Shown in pieces: positions 17,720-25,620 of a stretch of DNA of 64,000 bases. The notes beneath the pieces are model-generated. The model worked only from the letters and a program-made list of their open reading frames with translations, searched no databases and was not told the origin of the DNA. The first letter of the stretch is position 1, and every line of letters begins with the position of its first letter. A program made the position numbers and the translations under genes. This DNA comes from Hoeflea sp. YIM 152468 (lineage in GTDB: Bacteria; Pseudomonadota; Alphaproteobacteria; Rhizobiales; Rhizobiaceae): positions 1 to 64,000 of the forward strand of contig NZ_JARGET010000028.1 of the NCBI RefSeq assembly GCF_029210485.1, in the 5' to 3' direction.

Positions 17720-18070
17720 TCAGGCCTTGCCCTCGGCTGGAACACAAAGCAGCGTGTAGAGCGAAGCGACAATGGCAGAGACGTCGGTGCTGGCGATCGA
17801 ATAATGGATCACACGGCCTTCGCGGCGGGCACTGACGAGGTGGTCCAGACGCAGCCGGGCCAATTGCTGCGACACCGCGGCCTGCGGCAGTTCCAAGAGG
17901 TCTTCGAGTTCGGAGACGGATTTTTCGCTTTCCGACAGCAGCCACAGGATCAGCAATCTGGTTTCATGCGACAGCGCCTTGAGAATGTCGCTTGCCTTGC
18001 GGGCGTGGCCGGCGAGGGCAACCAGATCCTGCCCGTTGAAATCCTGTCCTTGCGGCGGAGCGGCGCTCAT
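17720..18070 (-). CDS. soxR: SoxR, ArsR-family repressor of the sox operons
   Basis: 116-residue winged-helix protein of the BigR/SqrR/SoxR branch of ArsR regulators; the recognition segment LPQAAVSQQLARLRLDHLV is clear. Relatives sense persulfides or sulfane sulfur through two cysteines. Here only one cysteine exists, in TLLCVP near residue 109. The position that is Cys in SqrR-type proteins (after LLIL, before the EKSV segment) is Trp. The start overlaps the soxS stop (ATGA). It is expected to bind the soxS-soxV and soxW-soxX intergenic regions; candidate operators are listed there. Confidence 0.85.
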   Translation of the reverse strand: MSAAPPQGQDFNGQDLVALAGHARKASDILKALSHETRLLILWLLSESEKSVSELEDLLELPQAAVSQQLARLRLDHLVSARREGRVIHYSIASTDVSAIVASLYTLLCVPAEGKA

Positions 18071-18417
18071 GGTTCCAGCTTTGCCAGCATGTCGTCCACC
18101 AGCGCCCAGAAGAACTGATCGCCGGGATAGCCGCGCAGCCGGGCGATCTCCTGGCCCTGATCGACGAGGACAAATGTCGGCGTGAACCGTTCAATGGCAA
18201 TGCCGGCCAGATCGGCGGGAAGCGGTTGGTGAATGTCGACCCGGCGCAAGGGCGCGCGGCGGCCTTGTTCGGTCTTCGGCCAGGCCGGGGCGATCTCTTC
18301 GTTGAAGCGCATGCACCAGACACAGCCGGGCTGTTCGAACATGATCATTTCCGCCGCCATGGCGGGCGCCGAGAGGCCGATGAACAGGGCGAGTGCGGTG
18401 GCGAAACCTGAGAGCAT
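18067..18417 (-). CDS. soxS: SoxS, periplasmic thioredoxin-like protein
   Basis: 116-residue exported thioredoxin-fold protein: leader at residues 1-22 (ends PAMAAE), active site Cys32-Val-Trp-Cys35, then the cis-Pro region RFTPTFVLVD. SoxS proteins keep SoxY in the reduced, active state in the periplasm. ATG 18417 is preferred over upstream in-frame starts because GGACGGA precedes it and the leader starts there. It heads the leftward soxSRT unit and is divergent from soxV; its reductant probably comes from SoxV. Confidence 0.83.
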   Translation of the reverse strand: MLSGFATALALFIGLSAPAMAAEMIMFEQPGCVWCMRFNEEIAPAWPKTEQGRRAPLRRVDIHQPLPADLAGIAIERFTPTFVLVDQGQEIARLRGYPGDQFFWALVDDMLAKLEP

Positions 18418-18445
18418 GGCACTGGTCCGTCCGTTAAAAATAGTC

Positions 18446-18481
18446 ATTGCAATATATATTGGATTTTGCATATCTTGCAAT
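18446..18481. promoter_or_regulatory. Candidate SoxR operator between soxS and soxV
   Basis: Two half-sites in inverted orientation: ATTGCAATATAT at 18446-18457 and ATATCTTGCAAT at 18470-18481 (reverse complement ATTGCAAGATAT), matching at 11 of 12 positions with a 12-base A/T-rich spacer. The site lies 29 bases upstream of the soxS start in the divergent soxS/soxV region, one of the places where SoxR of P. salicylatoxidans is known to bind. Assignment to SoxR here is inferred. Confidence 0.65.
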
Positions 18482-18650
18482 CCTATTCTGGTCAGGCTGG
18501 AGCCTGGCGGGGGTAAGCGCTGTAACCAATCGGTATTGGTTTTGTGCAATTGACAGTTGGCGCGCGGAAGATGCAAGCACCAATGGCGTGCAGGCGAGCG
18601 GGGGCTTTCCCGCCGGGTGGTGGTGCTGCGGCGCCGAGGAGGACGGGCAG

Positions 18651-19385
18651 ATGATCGATGTCGGATATGGGGCTGCGTTTCTGGCGGGATTGCTGTCATT
18701 CTTTTCGCCCTGCGTGCTGCCGATCGTGCCGCCCTATCTGGCCTATCTGGCCGGATTGAGTTTCAGCGAAGTGCAGAACGCCAAGGCCGACGACGTGGCT
18801 TCGCGGCGAATTGCGCTTGCGTCGATCGCCTTTGTGCTGGGGTTTGCCACGGTGTTCGTGGCGCTGGGTGCAACCGCAAGCGTGATCGGCCAGTCGCTGG
18901 CCCGCTACTTCGATGTTCTGGCCATTGTTGCCGGTATCATGATCCTGCTGATGGGGTTGCATTTTCTCGGCGTGTTCCGCTTCGCGCTGCTGTATCGCGA
19001 GGCGCGGGTCAACGTCGCACGCAAGCCGGCGGGTATGGTTGGCGCCTATGTGATGGGACTCGCCTTCGCCTTTGGCTGGACACCCTGTGTCGGACCGATT
19101 CTCGCGGCCATCCTGTTCATGGCGGCGGCCAAGGAGAGCGCCGGACAGGGCGCCATGCTGCTTGGCCTGTATGCACTCGGCATCGGCATCCCTTTTGTTG
19201 TCGCCGGGTTCTTTGCGAGCCGTTTCATCCGGTTTTCGACCCGAATCAAGAAACATATGGCTGTTATCGAGAAGGCTATGGGCGTACTTCTGGTGATCAC
19301 CGGCATTCTATTCATGACCGGTCAGATGTCACGGATTGCGCAATGGCTGCTTGAGATGTTTCCCGCTTTTGCTACGATTGGCTAG
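18651..19385 (+). CDS. soxV: SoxV, CcdA/DsbD-like membrane thiol transporter
   Basis: 244-residue inner-membrane protein with six hydrophobic spans. It carries the paired cysteines of CcdA proteins: Cys21 in FFSPCVLPIVPPYL and Cys146 in FGWTPCVGPIL. It passes electrons from cytoplasmic thioredoxin to the periplasmic thioredoxins SoxW and SoxS. ATG 18651 follows GAGGAGGA; the open frame runs 68 codons upstream but lacks a ribosome site there. First gene of the rightward sox operon, with soxW starting 11 bases after its stop. Confidence 0.9.
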   Translation: MIDVGYGAAFLAGLLSFFSPCVLPIVPPYLAYLAGLSFSEVQNAKADDVASRRIALASIAFVLGFATVFVALGATASVIGQSLARYFDVLAIVAGIMILLMGLHFLGVFRFALLYREARVNVARKPAGMVGAYVMGLAFAFGWTPCVGPILAAILFMAAAKESAGQGAMLLGLYALGIGIPFVVAGFFASRFIRFSTRIKKHMAVIEKAMGVLLVITGILFMTGQMSRIAQWLLEMFPAFATIG

Positions 19386-19396
19386 GAGTCTAAATC

Positions 19397-19984
19397 ATGA
19401 TCAGACGTGTTTTTCTTGCGTTGACAGCCTTGGCTGCAATGTCGGTGCAATCCTGGTCTGCCGAGATCGGAGAGGATGGTCTGCACAAACAGGACTGGTT
19501 TGCGCTCACCTTCCGTGACGTCGCCGAAGACATCGAGGCGGCCAGGGAAGAGGGCAAACGCCTGGTGATGATCTTTGAGCAGCGGGGCTGCATCTATTGC
19601 ACCAAAATGCATGAGGATCTGCTTTCGGATCCGGAGGTCGCCGAGTTCATCAAGGCCAATTACAAGGTCGTCCAGTACAACATGTTTGGCGACGAGGAAG
19701 TGACCGATCTCGACGGCGAGGTGCTGACCGAAAAGACCGCGGCGCGCAAATGGGGCTATGTGTTTACCCCGACGCTGGTGTTTTTGCCGGAGCAAGCGCC
19801 TGAAGGCATGACCGTCGCCCAGGCTGCGGTCTCGACAATGCCCGGGGCCTTCGGAAAGGGGACTTTTCTCGATATGTTCAAGTGGGTGTTCGAAAAGGGC
19901 TACGAGGGCGACGAGCACTTTCAGAAGTATCATGCGCGCAGCATCAACGAGCGGCGCGCCAAGGGTCAGTCTGGCACGGACTGA
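19397..19984 (+). CDS. soxW: SoxW, periplasmic thioredoxin
   Basis: 195-residue exported thioredoxin-fold protein. A leader spans about residues 1-21. The redox motif is Cys65-Ile-Tyr-Cys68 in EQRGCIYCTKMHE, and a cis-Pro segment appears as FTPTLVFL. SoxW takes electrons from SoxV. AGGAG lies 8 bases ahead of ATG 19397. It closes the short soxVW segment before a regulatory gap that precedes soxX. Confidence 0.88.
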   Translation: MIRRVFLALTALAAMSVQSWSAEIGEDGLHKQDWFALTFRDVAEDIEAAREEGKRLVMIFEQRGCIYCTKMHEDLLSDPEVAEFIKANYKVVQYNMFGDEEVTDLDGEVLTEKTAARKWGYVFTPTLVFLPEQAPEGMTVAQAAVSTMPGAFGKGTFLDMFKWVFEKGYEGDEHFQKYHARSINERRAKGQSGTD

Positions 19985-20001
19985 AGTGTGATTGCGTATA
20001 C

Positions 20002-20025
20002 ATGCAAGAAATCATATTTTTGCAT
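20002..20025. promoter_or_regulatory. Candidate SoxR operator between soxW and soxX
   Basis: ATGCAA at 20002-20007 and TTGCAT at 20020-20025 form an inverted repeat in an A/T-rich stretch. The core resembles the TTGCAA half-sites found upstream of soxV, and the location between soxW and soxX is the second known SoxR-binding position in P. salicylatoxidans. It is shorter than the soxS/soxV site and therefore less certain. Confidence 0.5.
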
Positions 20026-20111
20026 TGATTGTGCGGGAAAGTATGAGTATCTTGGAATCGGAGCGGATCCGGGCCGCATGTGCCCGGTCAATCGGAGGAG
20101 GGAACGCCAAA

Positions 20112-20576
20112 ATGACAAGGCGAATGAAATTTACACTGGGGGCGATGGCAGCGTTTGCGTTGTCGACTGCGGCGATGGCCAGCGAAGTCGCGCCCGAGGC
20201 GGTGGAGTTCACCGATGACGGGGTGGTGGCATCGCTGACCGGAACGGCAGGGGATCCCGTTGCGGGCGCGGAAGCGTTCAAGAACCGCAAAGATGGCAAT
20301 TGCCTTGCTTGCCATGCCAATTCCGACATGTCGGGCGAGCTGTTTCACGGCGATGTCGGCCCCTCGCTCGATGGTGTTGCCTCCCGCTGGGATGAAGCGC
20401 AATTGCGGGCGATCGTGACGAATTCCAAGAAAATCTTCACCGACGAGACCATCATGCCGGGCTTCTATTCGCTGGATGTTGGGGAGCATCTGGCCGAGGC
20501 TTTTGTCGGCAAAACCATCCTCACCGCTCAGCAAGTCGAGGATGTCGTGGCCTATCTCGGAACTCTCAAGGACTAA
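20112..20576 (+). CDS. soxX: SoxX, monohaem cytochrome c subunit of SoxAX
   Basis: 154-residue exported cytochrome. Leader at about 1-23 (ends AMASE); haem motif Cys64-Leu-Ala-Cys67-His68; candidate distal Met in ETIMPGFYS. With SoxA it forms the SoxAX complex that oxidatively couples thiosulfate to the carrier cysteine of SoxY in the periplasm. ATG 20112 follows GGAGGAGGGA. soxX starts the main thiosulfate-oxidation segment soxXYZABCDEF, with soxY 25 bases downstream. Confidence 0.92.
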   Translation: MTRRMKFTLGAMAAFALSTAAMASEVAPEAVEFTDDGVVASLTGTAGDPVAGAEAFKNRKDGNCLACHANSDMSGELFHGDVGPSLDGVASRWDEAQLRAIVTNSKKIFTDETIMPGFYSLDVGEHLAEAFVGKTILTAQQVEDVVAYLGTLKD

Positions 20577-20601
20577 TCTGGAGCAAAGGAGCTCGAAACC
20601 A

Positions 20602-21057
20602 ATGCAACTGACAAGACGACATGTCTTAGGACTGACGGCGGGAGCCGCCGCATTCGCGGTCGCCGGCGTACAGATCACGCCGGCCTTTGCCTCGGCAGAG
20701 GACGCGGAAAAGTTGATCATGGACTTCACCGGCGGCGCCACGGCCGCCGAGGGCAAGATCTCCCTGACTGCGCCGGAAATTGCCGAAAACGGCAACACCG
20801 TGCCGGTCTCGGTGAATGTGGATAGCGCCATGGAAGGCGATGATCTGGTCGAATCGGTCATCATCCTGGCGGACGGCAACCCCAATCCGGCGGTCGCCAC
20901 GTTTCATTTCACTGAAATGAGCGGGGAAGCGCTCGCAACCACTCGCATGCGTCTTGCCAAGACCCAGAACGTCATCGCGGTTGCGAAAATGAAAGACGGC
21001 TCTTTCTTCATGGACAAGAAGCAGGTCAAGGTAACCATCGGCGGCTGCGGCGGCTGA
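20602..21057 (+). CDS. soxY: SoxY, sulfur-carrier subunit of SoxYZ
   Basis: 151-residue protein with a Tat leader (TRRHVLGLTAG at residues 4-14). It ends in the canonical GGCGG swinging arm, whose Cys149 holds the sulfur intermediate while SoxAX, SoxB and SoxCD act in turn. The ribosome site AAAGGAGCTCG precedes ATG 20602. It exports together with SoxZ, whose gene begins 21 bases later and has no leader of its own, consistent with hitchhiker Tat export. Confidence 0.95.
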   Translation: MQLTRRHVLGLTAGAAAFAVAGVQITPAFASAEDAEKLIMDFTGGATAAEGKISLTAPEIAENGNTVPVSVNVDSAMEGDDLVESVIILADGNPNPAVATFHFTEMSGEALATTRMRLAKTQNVIAVAKMKDGSFFMDKKQVKVTIGGCGG

Positions 21058-21078
21058 GGCAGGACAGGATTAACGAAA

Positions 21079-21402
21079 ATGGCTTCAAAACCACGCATCA
21101 AGGTGCCCAAATCGGCTTCCGCCGGTGAGGTCATCACCATCAAGACTCTGATCAGCCACGAAATGGAATCCGGTCAGCGCAAGGACAAGGATGGCAATCC
21201 CATTCCGCGTCAGATCATCAACAAGTTCACCTGCACCTTCGATGAGCAGGTGGTGTTTGAATGCGATCTGGATCCGGCGATCTCCGCCAATCCGTATTTC
21301 GAGTTCAACGCCAAGGTGCCGGCCAGCGGGACTTTCAAGTTCACCTGGCTTGATGATGACGGATCGGTCTACGAGGCCGAGGCGCCGATCGAAGTCAAAT
21401 AA
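21079..21402 (+). CDS. soxZ: SoxZ, subunit of the SoxYZ sulfur carrier
   Basis: 107-residue protein of the usual SoxZ length, with no leader and an immunoglobulin-like beta-rich composition (for example INKFTCTFDEQVVFE and GTFKFTWLDDDGS). It pairs with SoxY in the periplasm and shapes the surface seen by the Sox enzymes. The AGGACAGGATT stretch precedes ATG 21079. Located between soxY and soxA as in other Kelly-Friedrich clusters. Confidence 0.94.
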   Translation: MASKPRIKVPKSASAGEVITIKTLISHEMESGQRKDKDGNPIPRQIINKFTCTFDEQVVFECDLDPAISANPYFEFNAKVPASGTFKFTWLDDDGSVYEAEAPIEVK

Positions 21403-21467
21403 CTTTGGGAGGGATGCGGTGCAGGGGAGGCTCACGCACCGCACATCCCGGGAGGACGGAGACTGTT

Positions 21468-22316
21468 ATGAAAAGACTTTTAGTAGCGGGAGTCATGGTG
21501 GCGAGCGTCTTTGCGGGCTCTGGTCCGGTTTTGGCCGAGCCCGTTGATGACACACTGGAAATCGACGGCATGCCGATCATCACCCGGACAAAGGCGCCCG
21601 AAGGGCATCCCTTTGACGAGGTGTTGTCGGGCTGGCTTTTTCGCGAGGCTGAAACCCGTGACGTCGAGCGTGAAACGATCGAAAATCCCGGCATGATTGC
21701 TGTCGAGGACGGCGAAACGATGTGGAACACGGTCGAAGGCACGGAAGGCAAGTCCTGCGCCAGCTGCCATAATGATGCAGCGGAAACCATGAAGGGCGTG
21801 GGTGCACGATTCCCGAAATGGGATGCGGATTCGAAAAAGCCGATCAACATCGAGCTGCAGATCAACAAATGCCGCACGGAGCAGATGGGGGCGGAAGCGC
21901 TTGCCTTCAACAAGGGCGGACAGCAGGAACTGACGGCCTACATCAAGCATCAGTCGCTTGGCATGCCGGTGGAGCTTGATCTGACGGAAGGCGATATGCA
22001 GTCGTGGTGGGAAAAGGGCAAGGATGTCTATTACACCCGCACCGGCCAGCTCAATCTGGCCTGCGCCAGCTGTCATGAAACGGCCATGGGCAAGTTCATC
22101 CGCGCCGACCATTTGAGCCAGGGGCAAGTCAATGGCTTCCCGACCTACCGGCTCAAGAGCGGCCTGACATCGCTGCATCAGCGCTTCCGCGGCTGTATCC
22201 GCGATACGCGCGCCGAGCAGCCCAAGGCGTTTTCGGACGATCTGATGGCGCTTGAGACCTATGTGACATGGCGCGGCACCGGCCTTTCGGTCGAAACGCC
22301 GTCGGTGCGCCAGTAG
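21468..22316 (+). CDS. soxA: SoxA, dihaem cytochrome c subunit of SoxAX
   Basis: 282-residue exported protein, leader at about 1-23 (ends VLAE). It has two CxxCH motifs, Cys97-Ala-Ser-Cys100-His101 and Cys199-Ala-Ser-Cys202-His203. The active-site Cys243 in FRGCIRDTR is the persulfide-modified haem ligand in this family. It therefore belongs to the dihaem SoxA type, as in Rhodovulum and Paracoccus. GGGAGGACGG lies upstream of ATG 21468. A 224-base gap with a hairpin separates it from soxB. Confidence 0.94.
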   Translation: MKRLLVAGVMVASVFAGSGPVLAEPVDDTLEIDGMPIITRTKAPEGHPFDEVLSGWLFREAETRDVERETIENPGMIAVEDGETMWNTVEGTEGKSCASCHNDAAETMKGVGARFPKWDADSKKPINIELQINKCRTEQMGAEALAFNKGGQQELTAYIKHQSLGMPVELDLTEGDMQSWWEKGKDVYYTRTGQLNLACASCHETAMGKFIRADHLSQGQVNGFPTYRLKSGLTSLHQRFRGCIRDTRAEQPKAFSDDLMALETYVTWRGTGLSVETPSVRQ

Positions 22317-22326
22317 ACTCTGAACT

Positions 22327-22354
22327 TGCCGGAGGCGTGTTTACGGCTCCGGCA
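22327..22354 (+). terminator. Hairpin between soxA and soxB
   Basis: TGCCGGAG and CTCCGGCA pair perfectly over eight bases around a 12-base loop, 11 bases after the soxA stop. There is no T-run, so it may reduce read-through or stabilise the 3' end of the upstream soxXYZA message rather than stop transcription. Confidence 0.45.
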
Positions 22355-22540
22355 CCACGGCAATGGGCGGGCGCCATCAACCGGATCCGCAGGCCGCTGT
22401 TGCTGCGCACTCGCCGGTCTTGACCTCAAGACGACTTGAAGAGTTGTGCGTTAACGAATTGAAATACTGAGAAAATACGGATTCTGGCAATTGCTGGAGC
22501 GGGATCGTTTGTCCGTTTTTCACCCCAAATGGAGAATGGG

Positions 22541-24241
22541 ATGCATACCAGGCGAGATTTTCTGCAATATGCGCTGAATGCCGGTTTTGTGCTGGGTGCG
22601 GCCGGATTGGGCGCCAACCCGACACGGGCGCTGGCGCAACAGAAGCTGACGCAGGATGACCTTCTCAAATTCGAGTCCAAGGGGCAGGTCACGCTGCTGC
22701 ACTTCACCGATTGCCATGCCCAGCTCAAGCCGGTGTTCTTCCGCCCCCCCGACACCAATATCGGCGTCGGCGCCTATGCGGGCGTGCCGCCGCATCTGGT
22801 TGCCGAGGAGTTCCTCGATTATTTCAACATCGAGAAGGGCAGCCCCTCTGCCTATGCCCATACCATGGTGGATTATGTCGACCTGGCCCGGACCTACGGC
22901 CAGCTTGGCGGACTTGACCGGACCGCGACCCTGGTCAAGGCAATCCGCGCTGAGCGCGGCGAGGACAAGGTCTTGTTCCTCGATGGCGGAGACACCTGGC
23001 AGGGGTCCTACACCTCGCTGAAAACCAATGGCATGGACATGGTCGCGTGCATGAAGCTGCTCAAGCCAGACGCCATGACCGGGCATTGGGAATTCACCTT
23101 CGGCGAGGACCGGTTTCTGGAGCTGGTCGATGCGATGGGCTATCCATTCCTGGCGTCGAACATATTCGATGCCGAGTGGGACGAGCCGGCCTTCGAGCAT
23201 ACTGCCTATTTCGAGCGCGGTGGCGTCAAGGTGGCCGTCATCGGTCAGGCGATGCCCTATACCCCGATCGCCAATCCCAGCTGGATGTTCCCGAAATGGT
23301 CCTTCGGCATCCGTCCCGAGGTGTTGCAGGCCAATGTCGACACGGCACGGGCCGAAGGGGCCGAAATCGTGGTGATGCTGTCGCATAACGGCTTCGATGT
23401 TGATCGCAAGATCGCCTCGGTGGTGTCCGGGCTTGATGTGATTGTCACCGGCCACACCCATGACGCCACTCCGGTTGCCCTTGAGGTCGAGGGCACGCTT
23501 TTGATGTCGTCGGGCTCACACGGCAAATATCTCGGCCGGATCGATCTCGAGGTCAAGGATGGCAAGGTTGCCGGCTACAGCTCGAACCTGATCCCGATCT
23601 TTTCCGATGTGATTGCGCCCGACGCGGAGATGGCCGCAAAGATCGCCGAAGTCCGCGCTCCTTACGAAGACGAGATGCAGCGCATCATCGGCCGGACCGA
23701 CAGCCTGTTGTACAGACGCGGCAATTTCAACGGCACCTGGGACGATCTGATCTGTCAGGGAATCATGGAAGAGCGCGACACCGAGATCGCCCTGTCACCT
23801 GGCTTCCGCTGGGGCACGACGCTGCTTCCGGGATCGGAGATCAGCATTGAAGATCTCTACACCGAGACCTCGATGAGCTATCCCGCGGTGTACCGGCTGG
23901 AGTTCACCGGTGCGCAGATCAAGGACATCATGGAAGATGTCTGCGACAATCTGTTCAACAAGGATCCGTTCCTGCAGCAGGGCGGCGACATGGTCCGCGT
24001 TGGCGGCTTCACCTACACCTGTACACCGGAAGCCAGCATAGGCCAGCGGATTTCGGACATGCGCCTCAGCGGGAGTGGCGCGCCGCTCGAAGCCGACAAG
24101 ACCTACACGGTCGGAGGCTGGGCATCGGTCAATGAGGGGGTCGAAGGACCTGCCATCTACGATCTGATGGAAGACTACATCACGAAAAAATCAGTGGTTT
24201 CGCTTGATCCGGACGCTGCGGCGGTGCGCGTGGTCCTGTGA
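22541..24241 (+). CDS. soxB: SoxB, sulfate thiohydrolase
   Basis: 566-residue periplasmic di-manganese hydrolase of the 5'-nucleotidase/metallophosphatase family. A Tat leader (TRRDFLQYAL) opens the protein. Metal motifs follow in order: FTDCHAQLKPV near residue 59, FLDGGDTWQGS around 147, GHWEFTFG around 180, LSHNGFD near 283 and VTGHTHD near 306. It releases sulfate from SoxY-bound thiosulfonate. I chose ATG 22541 because GGAG lies six bases before it; an ATG at 22529 is possible and adds four residues. The stop overlaps the start region of the longest upstream frame of soxC. Confidence 0.95.
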   Translation: MHTRRDFLQYALNAGFVLGAAGLGANPTRALAQQKLTQDDLLKFESKGQVTLLHFTDCHAQLKPVFFRPPDTNIGVGAYAGVPPHLVAEEFLDYFNIEKGSPSAYAHTMVDYVDLARTYGQLGGLDRTATLVKAIRAERGEDKVLFLDGGDTWQGSYTSLKTNGMDMVACMKLLKPDAMTGHWEFTFGEDRFLELVDAMGYPFLASNIFDAEWDEPAFEHTAYFERGGVKVAVIGQAMPYTPIANPSWMFPKWSFGIRPEVLQANVDTARAEGAEIVVMLSHNGFDVDRKIASVVSGLDVIVTGHTHDATPVALEVEGTLLMSSGSHGKYLGRIDLEVKDGKVAGYSSNLIPIFSDVIAPDAEMAAKIAEVRAPYEDEMQRIIGRTDSLLYRRGNFNGTWDDLICQGIMEERDTEIALSPGFRWGTTLLPGSEISIEDLYTETSMSYPAVYRLEFTGAQIKDIMEDVCDNLFNKDPFLQQGGDMVRVGGFTYTCTPEASIGQRISDMRLSGSGAPLEADKTYTVGGWASVNEGVEGPAIYDLMEDYITKKSVVSLDPDAAAVRVVL

Positions 24242-24336
24242 TCCCACTTTGGCTTGAATGGCCGGGGCCGCGTGGTCTTGGCGATGACGACGGAGACATT
24301 GATGCAGATGCTCGACATGCGCCACGGGAGGCTCTC

Positions 24337-25620
24337 ATGGTAGACCGGACTGAACCCAAACCGACACACCCGGCTGCGTCACGGCGCGCCTTTCTCAAGG
24401 CTGGTCTGATGGGCGGTGCGGCGGTTGCGGCGAGTGCCGGGGTGGCGCGCGCGGCAGGCGATCCGTTGATCACCGAAATCCAGGACTGGAACCGGTATCT
24501 TGGCGACGGCGTCGACGTCTCGCCTTACGGCACGCCTTCGGAGTTCGAAGCCAATGTCGTGCGCCGCAACGTGCCCTGGCTGACGGCCGATCCGGTGTCT
24601 TCGATCAACTTCACGCCGCTGCACGAGCTTGACGGTATCATTACGCCCAACGGTTTGTGTTTCGAGCGCCATCATGGCGGCGCTGCGGTGATCGATCCGG
24701 CTGATCACCGGTTGATGATCAACGGGCTGGTGGACACGCCGCTGGTGTTCACCATGGAGGATTTGAAGCGGTTCCCACGGGAAAACAGGCTCTACTTCCT
24801 CGAATGCGCTGCCAATGGCGGCATGGAATGGAAGGGTTCGCAGCTCAATGGCTGCCAGTTCACCCACGGCATGATCCATTGTGTGGTCTATACCGGGGTG
24901 CCGTTGCGCTACCTGCTCGAAGAGGCTGGCGTCAAGACCAATGGCAAGTGGCTGCTGGCCGAAGGTGCGGATGCGTCGGCGATGACACGCTCGATCCCGA
25001 TGGAAAAGGCACTTGATGACTGTCTGGTGGCGTTCAAGATGAACGGTGAGGCGCTGCGCACCGAACAGGGTTATCCGCTCCGGCTGTGCGTTCCCGGCTG
25101 GGAAGGCAATATGTGGGTCAAATGGCTGCGTCGCCTGGAAGTCGGCGACGAGCCGTGGGCGCAGCGCGAGGAAACCTCGAAATACACCGATCTGCTGGCT
25201 GACGGAAAGGCCCGGCGGCACACATTCGTGATGGATGTCAAATCGGTGATCACCAGCCCGAGCCCGCAAGCGCCGGTCACCCATGGCAAGGGCCCCTTGG
25301 TCATTTCCGGACTGGCCTGGTCAGGCAACGGCACGATCAAGCGGGTCGACGTGACGATTGATGGCGGCCGCACCTGGCAAACGGCGCGGATTGACGGGCC
25401 GAGCCTGCCCAAGGCGCTGCACCGGTTCTATCTCGACATCAACTGGGACGGGTCGGAAATGCTGCTGCAGTCCCGCGCCATCGACGATCAGGGCCTGGTC
25501 CAGCCGACCAAGAACGCATTGCGCGCGGCCCGTGGCGGCAACTCGATTTATCACAACAATGGCATCCAGACATGGCACGTCAACAACGACGGGGTGGTTG
25601 AAAATGTTGAAGTTTCCTAA
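24337..25620 (+). CDS. soxC: SoxC, sulfane dehydrogenase molybdenum subunit
   Basis: 427-residue sulfite-oxidase-fold enzyme with a Tat leader (SRRAFLKAGLMGG), as expected for export with its molybdopterin cofactor. The molybdenum-ligating cysteine is in FLECAANGGMEW. A C-terminal Mo-Co dimerisation domain starts around residue 300 (LAWSGNGTIKRVDVTIDGG). With SoxD it removes six electrons from the SoxY-bound sulfane, allowing complete oxidation of thiosulfate to sulfate without sulfur globules. ATG 24337 follows CGGGAGG. The gene end overlaps soxD by 17 bases. Molybdate-uptake genes modABC lie 3.3 kb downstream. Confidence 0.94.
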   Translation: MVDRTEPKPTHPAASRRAFLKAGLMGGAAVAASAGVARAAGDPLITEIQDWNRYLGDGVDVSPYGTPSEFEANVVRRNVPWLTADPVSSINFTPLHELDGIITPNGLCFERHHGGAAVIDPADHRLMINGLVDTPLVFTMEDLKRFPRENRLYFLECAANGGMEWKGSQLNGCQFTHGMIHCVVYTGVPLRYLLEEAGVKTNGKWLLAEGADASAMTRSIPMEKALDDCLVAFKMNGEALRTEQGYPLRLCVPGWEGNMWVKWLRRLEVGDEPWAQREETSKYTDLLADGKARRHTFVMDVKSVITSPSPQAPVTHGKGPLVISGLAWSGNGTIKRVDVTIDGGRTWQTARIDGPSLPKALHRFYLDINWDGSEMLLQSRAIDDQGLVQPTKNALRAARGGNSIYHNNGIQTWHVNNDGVVENVEVS

